From Ariolimax columbianus (taxonomy: Eukaryota > Mollusca > Gastropoda > Stylommatophora > Arionidae): a stretch of DNA of 64,000 bases. The notes below the pieces were generated by a model that saw nothing but the letters and a program-made list of their open reading frames with translations, had not been told where the DNA came from and did no database searches. Of the stretch, positions 9,694 to 22,074 are shown piece after piece. Each line of letters begins with the position of its first letter. Position 1 is the stretch's first letter. The stretch is taken from positions 39,261,483-39,325,482 of the forward strand of contig JAVGWX010000005.1 in assembly GCA_036924085.1 (NCBI GenBank), given 5' to 3'. The translations under genes were made by a program, and so were the position numbers.

Positions 9694-11981
9694 TCAGACG
9701 TCAACCTGTATTTTTTCGAAAATAGCAGCGGTCTTCCTAAGGCTGTCGACACTGCCATAGAGCTTGTCTAGTGTTGCCACTGGTGATGGCCACATATGCT
9801 TTCTCTGATCCTCGTATGTCGGGCAGTTTTGCAGCAAATGTTCAGCGGCCATTTTCTCGGTACCACACGTGCATTCGTCAGTGCCACCTATCTTCAATTT
9901 ATTGAATAGGTGTTATCTCAGTCTATTGTGGCCTGTGTGGAGTCTGAAGACCACGACCTGCTCTCTTCTGTTCAACTGGTAATAGGCATCGTTTTTTGTG
10001 AAGCCAGTATGTTCAGTTTCCCATTTGGTCATGTATCTGGCTATAATAAGCCTTTTGGACTCTTCGTAGGTCACACTAGGATCTGGTTGTGGTAGTCTTG
10101 CACCTTCTTTTGCCAGTCTGTCTGCCTCCTCGTTGCCTTGGATGTTACAGTGGGATGGAACCCACTGTACCACTACTCTTTTTGGTGCGGACTGCTGGCA
10201 TAGTTGACAGAGTACTGCTCTTAGATCATTGTTCAGTATTTTTCTTGTTTTTTAGTGCTGTGACTACGGCCAGGGCATCTGTAAACATGACTATATGGCT
10301 TTCATTTCTTTTGCTTGTCACCATTGCTTCTACTGCAGCCCACGGTGCCTCTGCCTCGGCTCTGAATTTGCTTGAGTATTTTCCAGTTGCCACTGACAGT
10401 GTTATTTGTCTACCATTCTGTGTTGTTTTTGTTACAGAACCGTCGGCGTATGTATGGATCCAGTCCATGCTTGGGTAGTTGTTCGTTATGTACCTCAGGG
10501 TTATGTCTCTTTTTTCGTTATCAGTCTGGCTGTTCTTGTTTCCAATAACTGGTATATTTTCTACCACCTCCGGAAATATACGCTGCCTCCAGGTAGGTTT
10601 GCGTACAGTAGGGATGGGCTTTGGTGTTGTTAATGTGTTCATAGAGTCTTCGCTGATTTTTGCTTTCGCTATTTCTGCAAAGTTTCTCCACTTTAGTTTT
10701 CCATTTCTAAATCTATTTAGTCTCTGATGCATTGGATAGTCTGTCAATCTTCTGAGTTTCTCTGCTCGCTGCTGGGCTCTGCAGTCTCTTCTGTCGGTCA
10801 TGGATTGCAGATTTGTAATCTTTTCAAGTTCTGCAATTCATGCCTCCTGTTATAACTCTCATGGCTTGGTTATGGAGTTTGCAAATTTTATCAAAGTTCG
10901 CCTTTGCTGCTGTTGTCCATGCCGCAATGTCATACTCGAGAACTGGTCTCACTCTTCCAGTGTACAGTTTCTTTAGTATACTTTCGTCTGCTCCCCAGCT
11001 TGTGCCAGCAAGTTTCCTCATGATTGTCATTCTTTCTCTGGCTCTCATTCGGTTTGTCTCGATCTGACTTTTCCATGTCATGCGCCGATCAAATGTGACT
11101 CCCAGATAGTTTGGGTTGTCGTTTGGAAGCAGATATTTGCCGTTTAGACATATTTTGATGTTCTGGGGTTTGTTTGAAAGCGAGAATATCGTACATGTTG
11201 TTTTATCCTCATTTATTTTGACCAGCCATGAGTTCGCCCACTCCTCCAACGATAGTAGGGCCTGCTGCATCCGATTGCTTGCTATGGTGAGATTTTTTTC
11301 AGAGGTCCACATAGCCAGATCGTTTGCAAACATGGAGCTGTGGACTCTTCTTGGTATATTTTCTGTGATATTGTTTATATACACCAGGAAAAGTTTGGGT
11401 GACAGTACTCCCCTTGGGGTACTCTCTGCTCAAGTGTCACCTTTTTGCTCATCTGCCCTGTACTTGAACTCTGGCTGTTCTGTTTTTGTGTTAGTGGCTG
11501 ACCCATCTGTACATTTACCCACAAACTTCACTTTTTCGTAGCTTGACTTTAAGTCCCTCTTTCCACACCTTGTCAAATGCCTTCTCTAAATCCACCCAAA
11601 CCGGTACTGTGTTTTTTCTCCTGGTAAGCATCCTCTATTTCCTGGGCTATGAGAGTGGATCTGTGCTGTCTAATTCCTGCTTGCTGTGGAATTACTATGT
11701 GTTTTCCTTCCAGATGCCACATCAGTCTGGTGTTTATTATACTCTCCATCAGTTTTTCTACACAGCTTAGTCGACTGATAGGCCTGTATCCATTTGGATC
11801 TGTTCTATCTTTTTCTTTCTTTGGTACTGGTATAAGTACAACGTCTTTCCATGCCTGTGGTACAATTCCCCTTTTCCAGTTTCGGTTCAGGACTGATAGT
11901 AACTTCTTCTTTGCTGTTTGGCCCAATCCCATCATTTTCGTTTGTTACCCCATCTTTTCAGCGCGATTTATTTATCTTTAA
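9694..11981 (-). pseudogene. LINE RT, RNase H and C-terminal domain, frameshifted
   Basis: Five frame-shifted pieces keep family order. 11935-11573: GLGQTAKKKLLSVL, TDPNGYRPISRLSC, VIPQQAGIRQHRS. Motif A has decayed near 11580. 11384-10824: FANDLAMWTSEKN, where the usual FADD is FAND so the second catalytic Asp is lost, then LGVTFDRRMTWKS and RPVLEYDIAAW. 10801-10226: the linker and the start of RNase H (YADGSVT, FRAEAEA, FTDALAVVTAL), with a short deletion after the first Asp. 10173-9913: WVPSHCNIQGNEEADRLAKE. 9897-9694: CTCGTEKMAAEHLLQNCP. It is clearly dead. Confidence 0.88.
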
Positions 11982-12001
11982 ATTCTCATGGCCTCTTCCA
12001 T

Positions 12002-13359
12002 TTAATTCAATGTTAGTTTTGTCATCATGTGCTCCTCTGGTGCCATATTGATGTTGTCGTGGCTCTTTTGTTCTTCACTAATGTCTGTATGGCTATCTGA
12101 AGGGACATCAATGTGTTTTCCTGTGGCATAATGTTCTATAAAGGCGTTTGCTGCTATTTTTCCAGTGAGCATGTTGTCGTCCTGCTTGATGGTAATTTGT
12201 TTGTTTGGTGGAGTTTCGTCATTCATGGATCTGACTAACCTCGATAATGTGTTCCCTTCTTTATCTAAATTGAAGCTTTCTGTTTTGTTTTTCCAGCTGT
12301 CTCTTGTTATTTGGTTTAGTGGTCTTTTGTGTTTCGCCGTGAGGGCTTTCATGGCGATATTTGTCTCCATAGATTGTTCTCTCGCTGCCATGTTCCTAGC
12401 ATTTGAGACTTCGTCTTCTGCTTTCTGCAATTCATCATTCCAATATGGCTTGTAGTTTTTCCTTGCCCCTCTTGGGATGGTTTCGGTGGCTGCTTGCATT
12501 ATTGCTTTGCTTAGGCTTTCCACCATGGGTTTCATATTGTTATTCCGTGTGTTGATGGTTTCACACAGCCCATCTGTCAGGATTGCAAATCTGTCCCAGT
12601 CGGCTCGTTTATAATTACAACGTGGGAGCGGTTTTATTTCCTGTGGTTCTACTTCCATATCAACTTCTAGCCTAATTGGCCTGTGGTCATTACCTGTCAA
12701 TTGGTTTAGCACCTGGCGGTCTATTTTGTGGTGAATGTCCACCGTGGAAAACGCCAAGTCTGGAGTATAGGTGGTATGGCATGTTCTAGAATAAAAGCTA
12801 GGGCTGTCCTCCGGACTATTGATAATATAGAGATGTGTGTCTATCTCACAGTCTTCCACTTCTTCACCTCTGTTGTCTGTGTCCGTATATCCCCATCTCT
12901 CCGATTGGCTGTTGAAGTCTCCAACTACTATGCAGCTGGAGTCCTTGATTTCCATATTCGAGAGCGACGGGTCTTTGTTTGGTGGGCCATACAGGTTGAA
13001 GATGAGGATCTTCGTTTCTTGTGTTATTATGTCGACTTCTACAATTTCTGCTTGTCCGATGTGGTTGACAGCTAACGCGCTACTCGGTATGCAGTTACGT
13101 GTCAGTATCAGAACCCCTTCTTTGTGACCTTCTCTATCAAGACGGAAGGTCTGGTATACTCTGATTGAGAATTTGGGGTTGTTGTTGAGGTGCGTTTCTT
13201 GGATACATTCCACGTCAATCTTACCTTCATGCAGGTTATGTGTTAGGGAAGGCTTTTTGTTCATGACTCCCTCCGCATTCCACTGAAGTATTTTGAGGGT
13301 CTTGTGTTTTTGGTCAATAGTTTTGCCCCATTACCTTGTGCCTTGACTCCACAGCACAT
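12002..13359 (-). pseudogene. LINE endonuclease domain with linker to RT
   Basis: The frame is open from an ATG at 13359 (the next in-frame ATG is at 13264) and runs about 450 codons. LKILQWNAEGVM begins the fold. CIQETHLN supplies the catalytic Glu, VVGDFNSQSERWGY the Asp/Asn pair, and LTGNDHRPIRLEV the terminal catalytic His. These are the exonuclease-endonuclease-phosphatase signatures of LINE endonucleases, which nick the target strand. The following linker (ITIKQDDNMLTGKIAANAFI, DSHTDISEEQKSHDN) recurs in the copies at 50285 and 51100. A stop at 12002-12004 replaces the expected continuation into RT (compare MAKLTMSEIEEAM at 51183), so the full protein cannot be made from this copy. Confidence 0.88.
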
Positions 13360-13361
13360 GG

Positions 13362-13450
13362 GATGTGGTAGAAGCTTTAGGAGCATCGAGTGTAGATAGT
13401 AGGATACAATACTTGTAGATGTGGTAGAAGCTTTAGGAGCATCGAGTGTT
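13362..13450. repeat. 46-bp direct repeat plus a further partial unit
   Basis: 13362-13407 is the partner of 9622-9667. The unit GATGTGGTAGAAGCTTTAGG then starts again at 13419. This shows the target was, or became, a tandem repeat with a unit near 56 bp. Confidence 0.75.
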
Positions 13451-13663
13451 CATACAATCACTGCTTTGTAATGACATCTAGAACACAGTGTATGCACTTA
13501 TCGACCTGATTATATCTTGCTCTTTAACACTACTGAATCAACACAGTTTAGAACATTCAACCTTATGAGAGCTAGACTAATAAGATCATGCTGAATATTA
13601 TACATGACAGAAAGCTGTAATGAGTTGACAACGAAGTTAGGGATGAACAATTGATATTTAGAT

Positions 13664-14420
13664 CAGTGCTTCTCAAGTTTATAATATTTTGTGAACACTG
13701 TTCAATAAAATATTAAACACTTTGCAATCTAATGGGTTTCGTTTTTGAGAAGGAAAAAAAACAATACATTTGTAAAACACCGGTTTAAGAATATCATTGA
13801 ACACGAAAGCCACTCAGAAGTTCGGAGATGTCCATAGACTAGTCGATTGTCGCTACGGGTAAACAGTCTTGAAGATGTGAATCAGTTAATCGCGATCGTG
13901 CTTGGGGGCATTTCATTTGTGAGAATGCGTGTTAACTAACACAGGAAGGTCGTCGCAAACATCGCCAGACGTTTGAGAAAATCACTACGCATTATTTTGA
14001 ACATTTATGTATCTTCTTCTCCCCTAAAGGTTGTGCATTTCTCCTTTTTAAAGATATATTTCAGCGCAAAATAGATTGCCCAATTAAAGTGTCCATGATG
14101 CATCACAACGCTGACATTGATAAGGAACGGGGAAAACCCCAAAACGATTCAGCAGATCCATATTTTACAGACCATAGATCGGCAAATACGTTTACTGATA
14201 GCAAATGCGCAATTAACACCTCTCAGGTCGCCTACAATATAATGGATGGATAACAAAATTATTTGTTTGGACTTGCAAAATAAAGTTTAAATTTATTAAA
14301 AAAACGGACTGCATCGGCGTTGTTGCTTGCCAGCACCACTATTTTACTTGTACAATGCGAGCACCAAATGTCATTAAAAGAGCTCCATAGTTCTGGCGAG
14401 CACCAGGCTGAGAAAGCCTG
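13664..14420. mobile_element. Non-autonomous hAT-type element (MITE)
   Basis: The left end is CAGTGCTTCTCAAGTTT (from 13664). The right end, reverse-complemented, is CAGGCTTTCTCAGCCTG (from 14420). Both fit the hAT consensus CAGxxxTTCTCA. The flanks are ATTTAGAT (13656-13663) and ATTTAAAT (14421-14428), an 8-bp target duplication with one mismatch, as expected for hAT. No transposase frame is present in the 757 bp. Confidence 0.62.
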
Positions 14421-14429
14421 ATTTAAATT

Positions 14430-14680
14430 GAACAGTGAAATAACAGAGGCAGTACACAGTCTTAGAACTCCAACAGAAAATAATGGTATAGAAATAGAAA
14501 CAAACATTTATATGTGCCTTAAAGACCACAATCAGGCCTTTCAGGTAGTCCATCACAGAAAACTAATTAACTGTCTGGAAAACAAAGATAAAAATGGATT
14601 AAAAAAAACACAAGAATACTCAGTAATCTATGTTGGGAGCAAACTGATATAGTTGATCTGCCAGGCTTTACTCGTTATTA
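14430..14680 (+). pseudogene. RT motif-A relic
   Basis: LKDHNQAFQVVHHRKLINCL followed by KDKNGLK and a frameshifted ILSNLCWEQT resembles the LINE block with a D-x-x-x-A-F aspartate motif and the following NLYWxQ. Only about 80 residues remain, directly after the MITE. Confidence 0.5.
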
Positions 14681-14924
14681 AATAATGGAAATTGGAACGC
14701 GACAAAAAAACGAGTTATCCTCTTGTCTGTAACATTTACATAGAACATGCTTCGACAAATAGATGAAACATCAGCAATCTGATCGGTGGAGAATACAAAA
14801 ATAGTCTTTGTTGAGGTCACATATCTCTAAATAAAACGAGTTTGGCAGATACTATATTTTGGTCATACGGCTGAAAACAAAAGTAGGTATAAAGGTGAAA
14901 TGTTAAAATGCCAAGGGTAAACAA

Positions 14925-15240
14925 CGATATAACCGACGTACAGTGTCTAGAAAAGAGAACAATTCGATGTGATTTAATAGCGGTTTATAAGATAATCAAT
15001 GGACAGGATAAATTATATTGTAACAAGTTTTTATAATGGACAGCCGCGTACAAGAATAAGATATACAAAATTGTACAAAGTGTACAAAAGAATGAAAGAA
15101 AGGTACATATTTGGTACTATAAAGTATTGTTTTAGTGAGAGAACAGTGAGTGCCTGAAATGCGTTGCTGCTGGGAATAGTAGAGACAGCGTTAATTATTG
15201 CGTTCAATAAATTGGATGTACATACTTTTTAGATCAACTA
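14925..15240 (+). pseudogene. CR1/L2-like LINE C-terminal relic
   Basis: LEKRTIRCDLIAVYKIINGQ and DKLYCNKF match the conserved RRxRGDLIxVYKIxxGxD...F block of CR1/L2 RT C-termini. A degraded KIYKIVQS...CVAAGNSRDSVNYC tail follows, in the position of the family's WNxLPxxVVxAxSVNxFK. It contains stops. Confidence 0.6.
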
Positions 15241-15429
15241 AAGTAAAATAAAGTGGTTGTATACAACCTCTGCAGTCTCCGTAACCAGTATAAAGATGTT
15301 AAGTTAAAGTCAAGTGGGAGGTTAGTATACTGATTTGCAGAGTGTGATAGAGTGTAAAACAGGAAAGGCAGAGAAAGTTGGAGATCCGTATCAGATTGCA
15401 GTGCGCGTGGAGATGATACATGAAATGAA

Positions 15430-15990
15430 TTGAACGAAAACAAAATAGGAGCACATCTCTCCATTGAGAGTACCAGTATATATTCAACCATCGAAAGTGC
15501 ACTTCTGTTTAAAGGAAGAATAGACGATTGGTTTAATTTTACAATGGAAGAGAGAAGAGGATGCCTGCTATCAAACCCGATGTTCAATTTAATCCTCAAA
15601 CAAATATTAACAAAACGCTTAGGATGACCAATATCGAGTTGAAACTGTAGGGGAGTGCATGAATCTACACCGGTATTTTGCAGATGACATAGACGCACTT
15701 GCATGGGATGAAAAAGAGACTTTGAACTGAACAACAATCCTGGAAGCTACCTATATAAGATAAGCCACGCAGAGAAACTCAGCATATGACAAATAACAAG
15801 AAGGTATCCAAATAAAACATCCTTGTCAACGAACATTGAATTTGAAACAGCAAAACCGCTTACATGTATGGAATATGCAATTGGAGAAGATGGAACTACA
15901 AAGTTAACCTTAAACATTTGCTTACCTTCGGTTCAAAAGTTCGGAACATGTCGCACATAGATTTTTCTAAAAGTTCTGCAAACGAGAATA
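15430..15990 (+). pseudogene. LINE RT relic with FADD motif
   Basis: FTMEERRGCLLSNPMFNLIL corresponds to RT motif B (GVRQGCLLSPxLFNxxL). YFADDIDALAWDEKE is motif C with its catalytic Asp pair. Frameshifts separate them, and further downstream NSAYDK and EGIQIK follow the expected order. Non-functional. Confidence 0.7.
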
Positions 15991-16269
15991 GTTACATTAT
16001 CAAGTATCTAGTAGTCAACTGAAAATGTCAGTATCTGGTGAAAAGAAATTCATAAAGTGCACGAACAGACAACCTGAGTCATAGTCAGTCTTAGTTAGAA
16101 GGAGCAGTTTAGCGACATACTAAATGATGTGGTACAGGTGCAAGATGGAACTGTCAGTTTTCCTTTTACAAGAACTTAGAAGCAACAATGTGGTACTCTG
16201 TTATAGGCCACATGTTTGGATGTACTTCTTAGTTCTTAGTTCGACCCTTTCTTTGCCATAGGGTGGTCA

Positions 16270-17250
16270 CCCTTGAGCGAGTCTCAACTCGACGTACATT
16301 GGTTTATGTCGCGGGCGCGTGTCGTCCAATTCGATTGTAGTCTGTATGTCGTGGGGGCGTGTATGTCCTGGGGTCGTGATGGTTGTGCTTGTCTATTGAA
16401 TCTCGCCAGCGAGCTAGGGGCCATTCCCGAAGTGTCATTTTGTCGCGCGCGTAACACATAGTGGTGAAGGTACTCCACCTTTCGTCTTGTTTTCTAGTTA
16501 TATAACCTGCCCAGCGATGTTTGGAATGGTTGACGTGCTGTAGGACATCATTGATGTGTGACATTCTCCAGATGTCGCTATTGTGTAGTTGGTGTTGCCG
16601 CTGTTCTCTGAGAGTTATGCCCAAGAAGAATCTGTCAAGAGATGCGTGAGCTGTTCTAAGCTGGTTCTCTCCTGTTTTTGTTAGAGATCAGGTTTCCCTT
16701 TTATAACAGAGAGCTGGCAGGACTACCAAGTCGAAGATATCCGCACGTAGTCTGGTGTTTTTTGTGGCGTCTGTTGCTATCATGATTGAGTTGAAGGCTA
16801 ACCAGCCGCTGGTCTCCATCTGGCGATCTAAGGCTGTATGTTGTTCTCTATGTTGACGAGCCTTCCCAGGTAGGCATATTGGTCACCGTCTTAAATGTGC
16901 TTTCCTTTTAAGAGTATAACTTTGGGCTCTGCGAAACGGTAGCGCATAGCCATGGTTTTCCTTAGGTTTATGGCTAGACCTGCTTTATTGCTTTCCGTGT
17001 CTAGTGACCGTAGCATCACAGTTGATTCTATGAGTGTATCTATGAAGAGGACGAGATCGTCTGCGAATCTGAGGTAGTTTAATCATCTTTCATCAATTGT
17101 GATGCCCTAGTTGTCCCAGTCGTAGTGCTTCCTTTTCGAATCCAAACAAGCAGAGAATACGTTCGGCAAGAAATGGGGGTTTTCTTGCCGAACTCTCTTC
17201 TCGGTCGCGATGGTGTTGTGTTCAATTAATGATCGGATGGCGGTTGTGCA
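16270..17250 (-). pseudogene. RTE-like LINE RT relic
   Basis: Minus-sense order is as follows. IEHNTIATEKRVRQENPHFL is motif B, decayed. LRFADDLVLFIDTLIESTVM is motif C. SNKAGLAINLRKTMAMRYRF and AEPK come next, then YAYLGRLVNIENN. The last blocks are MGITLREQRQHQLHNSDIW, HRWAGYITRKQDERWSTF and a basic tail REWPLARWRDSIDKH. Stops and shifts occur between blocks. It belongs to the same family as 1-670. Confidence 0.78.
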
Positions 17251-18479
17251 TCAATGTGTAAATACATTGTAAATGTTTGGATGTACGAAGATTTATTACT
17301 TAATCAGAGACACGAATAGCCTCAAGTGTACATCCAGTTGTAAGTCGTCCTCGAGTGATTATATTTTTATAATAGCAAAACGCTTTCTCGGGGCTTTAAA
17401 AAATCCTTCGTCAGGGAAAATAACGGTAAATCAAAAGGAACCATTTGCAAATCAGATGTGGAAACGCTATCAGCGAGCAGGAACATTTGGAAGTTTAGAT
17501 AGCCTGTCATAAAGCGTTTGTTACATTGGCACTGCAGCAGAGCTAAGAGTAGGTGTCAGCTAAACAACCCCAATTCTCAAAGCGTATATTATATTACTGA
17601 GATCTAAGATTAAGTTAATGCAGAAACTATTTCCTTTTGTTTAGCTTCATCGGTGTGAAATATAGGCATTACATTCTGGACTACTATTTCAAATTTAAGC
17701 AAGTGAAACTAGATGCTTGAGACTAAAACATGGAATAGCGTGTAATGATCATATCTCAAACTACCTGATCAATACTACCCCTGTGCACCTAAAACGCACA
17801 ACGTTCGAATTATCGCAATCGTGGCTGACCGAGAACAAGATGGATAGGAAATATTTCGGATATTCGAAATCGTCATAGGATGACGACCACCTTCAGCGAC
17901 GCGTCTGACCCTGGACAGAAAACTACGGCTCCCTATGTCATCTCGTGGCACAAGTGGATAAGACAAGATAAGAACATATCTCAAATACCAACATACAAAA
18001 TACAAATGTATTACAATATCGGGCTAGAAGAAGACCTATTGACTGTTGTAAAAGCGATGCATTTTTCAATGTACGGACATGTGTCCAAATTAAAACCACT
18101 TCCCACCATTATTCTCAGATGAACAATGCCTGAATTAATCAAGTTCGAAAAATAATTTTCAGTAATGGACGGAAAAGCTTTGAAAGAGCAAGCAGCACCA
18201 AAGATGAACAGACAATTCAGTATTCAGTACAAATTATGGTCTAGTGGTCTTCTAGGTTGTAGAAAAGAAGAGCGAATTAAGTCAAGTCAGCCTGTCAGGC
18301 GTTATCTATGCCGCTCCGCTAACCACGTGACTAAGACCTGATAGCCACACAGTCCCCTTTTTGTGACATAATTTCCATAGAATAATTTGAGTATATTTTA
18401 AATTTGAATGTTACCCTAGCAGCGGCCGTTAATTCTTCTTTTTTCGATTTCCAACTGCCAATGGGTTTTTAACCAGCGC
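17251..18479. other. No gene recognised
   Basis: Only short open frames. A small family A-like fragment (CTGTCAGGCGTTATCTATGC) lies near 18293. Otherwise featureless. Confidence 0.4.
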
Positions 18480-18640
18480 ACCACCGCACACAAGTTTCAG
18501 ATCTCACTACTCAAAGGTCAGGGGATATTTTTACCAGATGAAAATACTTCGCGTCTCCACCGTGATTTGAACCCGCGACCACCAGCACCCGAGACGAACA
18601 CCTTACCTCGAGACCACTGGGCCCCCACCTCGAGACCACT
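18480..18640 (-). mobile_element. tRNA-derived SINE, third family
   Basis: The minus sense has CAGTGGTCTCGAGGTAAGG as the A-box region and CGCGGGTTCAAATCACGG as the B box (18560-18577), followed by a body with GTCTGAAACTT-like words. The head end is partly duplicated at 18628-18650. A short copy of the same head lies at 24610-24690. Confidence 0.65.
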
Positions 18641-19324
18641 GCCCCCGAGACAACATTAAGTTGGGACAATATAGGAATGAGTGACTTATGTCATCACATA
18701 TATAAGGAAGTGACACAGGCATTTAAAAATGTGAAATTACTGAATAAACGCATATTTGAATGGGTAGTAGTAGCAAACGGTGATTAGTGAGTTTGTGTAA
18801 TTTGAAACAAACACGTAGACGCATACATCATTTGTTAGAGACTCAGTCTGGACACGATTTGATCAATCTAATGTAAGATATATGAATGCGGCAGTAACAT
18901 AAGATGGATGGGAACTAATGGAAATTATATTTTATTAAGTCAAACAAATTGTATATGATGTGCTGGCATTAGAAAAGAATGTTAAACTGAAAAATGTTAG
19001 ATCGGAAATATATAGCCAGAGGTCTAGATTTGATGTAAATGTAATAATAACATTAAATCAAATATATTTCCTCGAACGACATCAGAAAGAAAAGTGCGTC
19101 GGTTAATGAACGTTAATTATATTTCATTTTCGCGAATCTTCTAATGAAAAACAGTCTAGGCTGTATGCCAGACTGGTGGTGCTCTTCCTGGAACTGTCCA
19201 TGACCTTTCCTTCCACGTGGATAAACAAGATGACCATTCAGGGAAATGCTGCAATATCCGACATGAATTACTGAGGAGTTTTGAAGGTGGAGGTTAAGGC
19301 TGCCTGTCATGTCTCGTGGTGCGC
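18641..19324. other. No gene recognised
   Basis: A+T-rich sequence without coding or repeat signature. Confidence 0.4.
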
Positions 19325-20132
19325 TGTATATTCTTAGTTTTTAGCCTACCTGTACTTCTACAGTTGCCGACTTAGCCGACTTGTACTTCTACATGGGCAG
19401 ACTTAGCCGACCTGTACTTCTACAATGGCAGACTTAGCAGACCTGTACTTCTACATGGGCAGACTTAGCCGACCTGTACCTTTACAATCGTAGACTTAGC
19501 CGACATGTACTTCTATAGTGGCAAGTTTAGCCGACCTGTACTTCTACAAAAGCAGACTTAGCAGACATCTACTTCTACAGTGGCGGACTTAGCCGACCTG
19601 TACTTCTACAGTGGCAGACTTAGCAGACCTGTACTTCTACAGTGGTGGACTTAGTCGACCTGTACTTCTACAGTGGCAGACTTAGCAGACCTGTACTACA
19701 GTGGCAGACTTAGCCGACCTGTACTTCTGCAAGGACAGACTTAGTTGACCTGTACTTCTGCAAGGGCAGACTTAGCCGACCTGTACTTCTACAGTCGCAG
19801 ACTTAGTCGACCTGTACCTCTACAGTGGCATACTTAGCCGACCTGTACTTCTACAAGAGCAGACTTAGCAGGCCTGTACTTCTACAGTGGCGGACTTAGC
19901 CGACCTGTACTTCTACAGTGGCAGACTTAGCAGACCTGTACTTCTACAGTGGTGGACTTAGCCGACCTGTACTTCTACAGTGGCAGACTTAGCAGACCTG
20001 TACTACAGTGGTGGACTTAGCCGACCTGTACTTCTGCAAGGACATATTTAGCCGACCTGTACTTCTGCAAGGACAGACTTAGCCGACCTGTACTTTTGCA
20101 AGGGCAGACTTAGCCGACCTGTACTTCTACAG
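19325..20132. repeat. 31-bp minisatellite
   Basis: The unit GACTTAGCCGACCTGTACTT plus CTACAGTGGCA recurs about 26 times with substitutions and a few short deletions. Variants CCGACC and CAGACC alternate in places. Confidence 0.95.
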
Positions 20133-20480
20133 CGCCAGATGCCCATGTGCAGGTCCCAGCCCTGGTATGACCTGAATATAACCGAGAGAAGGGTTTGTTG
20201 CTTAGCGGGCTTGGCTCGAGCAGCTTAATACTCCGCTGCGTTGGTACAAGCGCGTAAGGAGGGGGTAAACCGATGTGCGAGCTCATCTTAATAGACTCAA
20301 ACACTATAGCAAAGTTGACCTGCAGCCTTTCGTGCACCGTCTATGCTGCTCTAAACAAACAACCTAGTCATGGCGGGTGTTATGCCATGGCATACAGTTA
20401 GTGGCCTCTTACGACATGCTTTCTGTGAGGCAGTAGTACTATTCTTTTTCCTTGTCATACATAAAGACCCCTGCAGACAA
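20133..20480 (-). repeat. Family A repeat
   Basis: The reverse complement matches 2700-3045 over its whole length. It abuts the end of the 31-bp array. Confidence 0.75.
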
Positions 20481-20820
20481 CACGGGCTGCACATTAAACG
20501 TAATAATTATAACGTTAAACTTAATGGGGCTGTAACATTCTTGATTCCAACATCACCGGCAGGTACTTGCGTCTTAATTCACCCCAAACAAACGAAATAT
20601 ACATATTTTATCACCGAATTTGAGGTAGTGACGTTACAGAAGACCACCGTTTAACGGTTGCTGTTAACAAACATTCTGCGAAAATAGACGATAATTTATG
20701 CATTCGCTTTTGCTTATTCTTGCCTTCTCAACAACGAATTTCTTGAATCTCTCAACGTTGGTTCATGATAAGGAAAGAAGCATCCAGTTTCTACAGCATC
20801 ATGGCGTTATCAATGCTGTT
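20481..20820. other. No gene recognised
   Basis: Unique-looking sequence between family A and the 17-bp array. Confidence 0.4.
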
Positions 20821-20824
20821 AGAT

Positions 20825-21530
20825 GATGTAATAACAACCATGAGACATGAACAACAATGAGACATGAACAATTTTGAGACACGAAAAACCATGAGACAAG
20901 AACAGCCATGAGACTTGAACAACCATGAGACATGAACAACCATAAGACATGAACAACCATGAGACTTGAACTACCATGAGACCTGAACAATCATGAGACT
21001 TGAACAACCATGAGACATGAACAACCATAAGACATGAACAACCATGAGACTTGAACAACCATGAGACATGAACAACCATAAGACATGAACAACCATGAGA
21101 CTTGAACAACCATGAGACATGAACAACCATAAGACATGAACAACCATGAGACTTGAACAACCATGAGACATGAACAACCATAAGACATGAACAACCATGA
21201 GACTTGAACTACCATGAGACATGAACAATCATGATATATGAACAATGATGAGACATGAACAACCATGAGACATGAACAATAATGAGACATGAACAACCAT
21301 GAAACATGAACAACCATGAGACATGAACAACCATGAGACATGAACAACAATGCATGAGACATGAACAACTATGAGACATGAACAATCATGAGACATGAAC
21401 AACCATAAAACATGAACAATCATGAGACATGAACAACCATAACACATGAACAACCATGAGACATAAACAACCATGAGACATGAACAACCATGAGACATGA
21501 ACAGCCGTGAGGCATGAACAAAAATGAACA
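20825..21530. repeat. 17-bp minisatellite with 51-bp higher-order units
   Basis: The unit is GAACAACCATGAGACAT. Between about 20930 and 21215 it is arranged as three variants in fixed order (GAGACAT, AAGACAT, GAGACTT), giving a 51-bp higher-order unit repeated about five times. Because 17 is not a multiple of three, each minus-strand frame reads the same 17-residue cycle. These frames are not evidence of coding. Confidence 0.95.
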
Positions 21531-21579
21531 TAATATACATGACTATTGTCGAAGTTATGCATGGCAATCTTAAAGTATC

Positions 21580-21970
21580 ACGTTACAAATGTTAAAGTTA
21601 CACATGACGAACGTTGAAGGTATACATGACGAATGTTGAAGGTATACATGACGAATGTTAAAGGTACACATGACGAATGTTGAAGTTATACATGACGAAT
21701 GATGAAGGTATACATTACGAATGTTGAAGTTATACATGACGAATGTTGAAAGTATACATGACGAATGTTGAAGGTATACATGACGAATGTTGAAGGTATA
21801 CATGACGAATGTTGAAGGTGTACATGACGAATGTTGAAGGTATACATGACGAATGTTGAAGTTATACATGACGAATGTTGAAGCTATACATGATGAATAC
21901 TGAAAGTATACGAGACAAACGTTGAAGATATACACGACGAATGTTCAAGGTATACATAACGAATGTTAAG
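21580..21970. repeat. 22-bp minisatellite
   Basis: The unit TACATGACGAATGTTGAAGG plus TA recurs about 17 times. It starts within 60 bp of the end of the unrelated 17-bp array. Confidence 0.95.
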
Positions 21971-22074
21971 ATCAATCTCTCGTTGGTGTAAAAGACCTAC
22001 AATTGTAACTGACATCATGACATCAGCATAAGCGGGTGTTCGTAAAGCGGGCAACACTGTATCATGATTATTAT

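Larger units (their letters stand above)
9668..13361 (-). mobile_element. I-superfamily-like LINE, longest copy (EN-RT-RNase H)
   Basis: About 3.69 kb, with a (TTC)n tract at 9668 that is the (GAA)n tail in the minus sense. The family 3' end (TCTGAC...CGTACG before the tail) is present. Going 5' to 3' it contains apurinic-type endonuclease, RT, a linker, RNase H and a Cys/His cluster. This set and order matches I/Nimb-type non-LTR elements, which insert by target-primed reverse transcription. It begins at or just before the presumed second open frame, so a first frame, if the family has one, is missing. Several stops and frameshifts make it inactive. 46-bp direct repeats flank it. Confidence 0.9.

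Noticed and set aside
20819..21567. Repetitive minus-strand proteins
   Set aside because: They are translations of the 17-bp array, with the same cycle in every frame.
19325..21970. CRISPR array
   Set aside because: Units are contiguous without unique spacers, and the sequence is eukaryotic.
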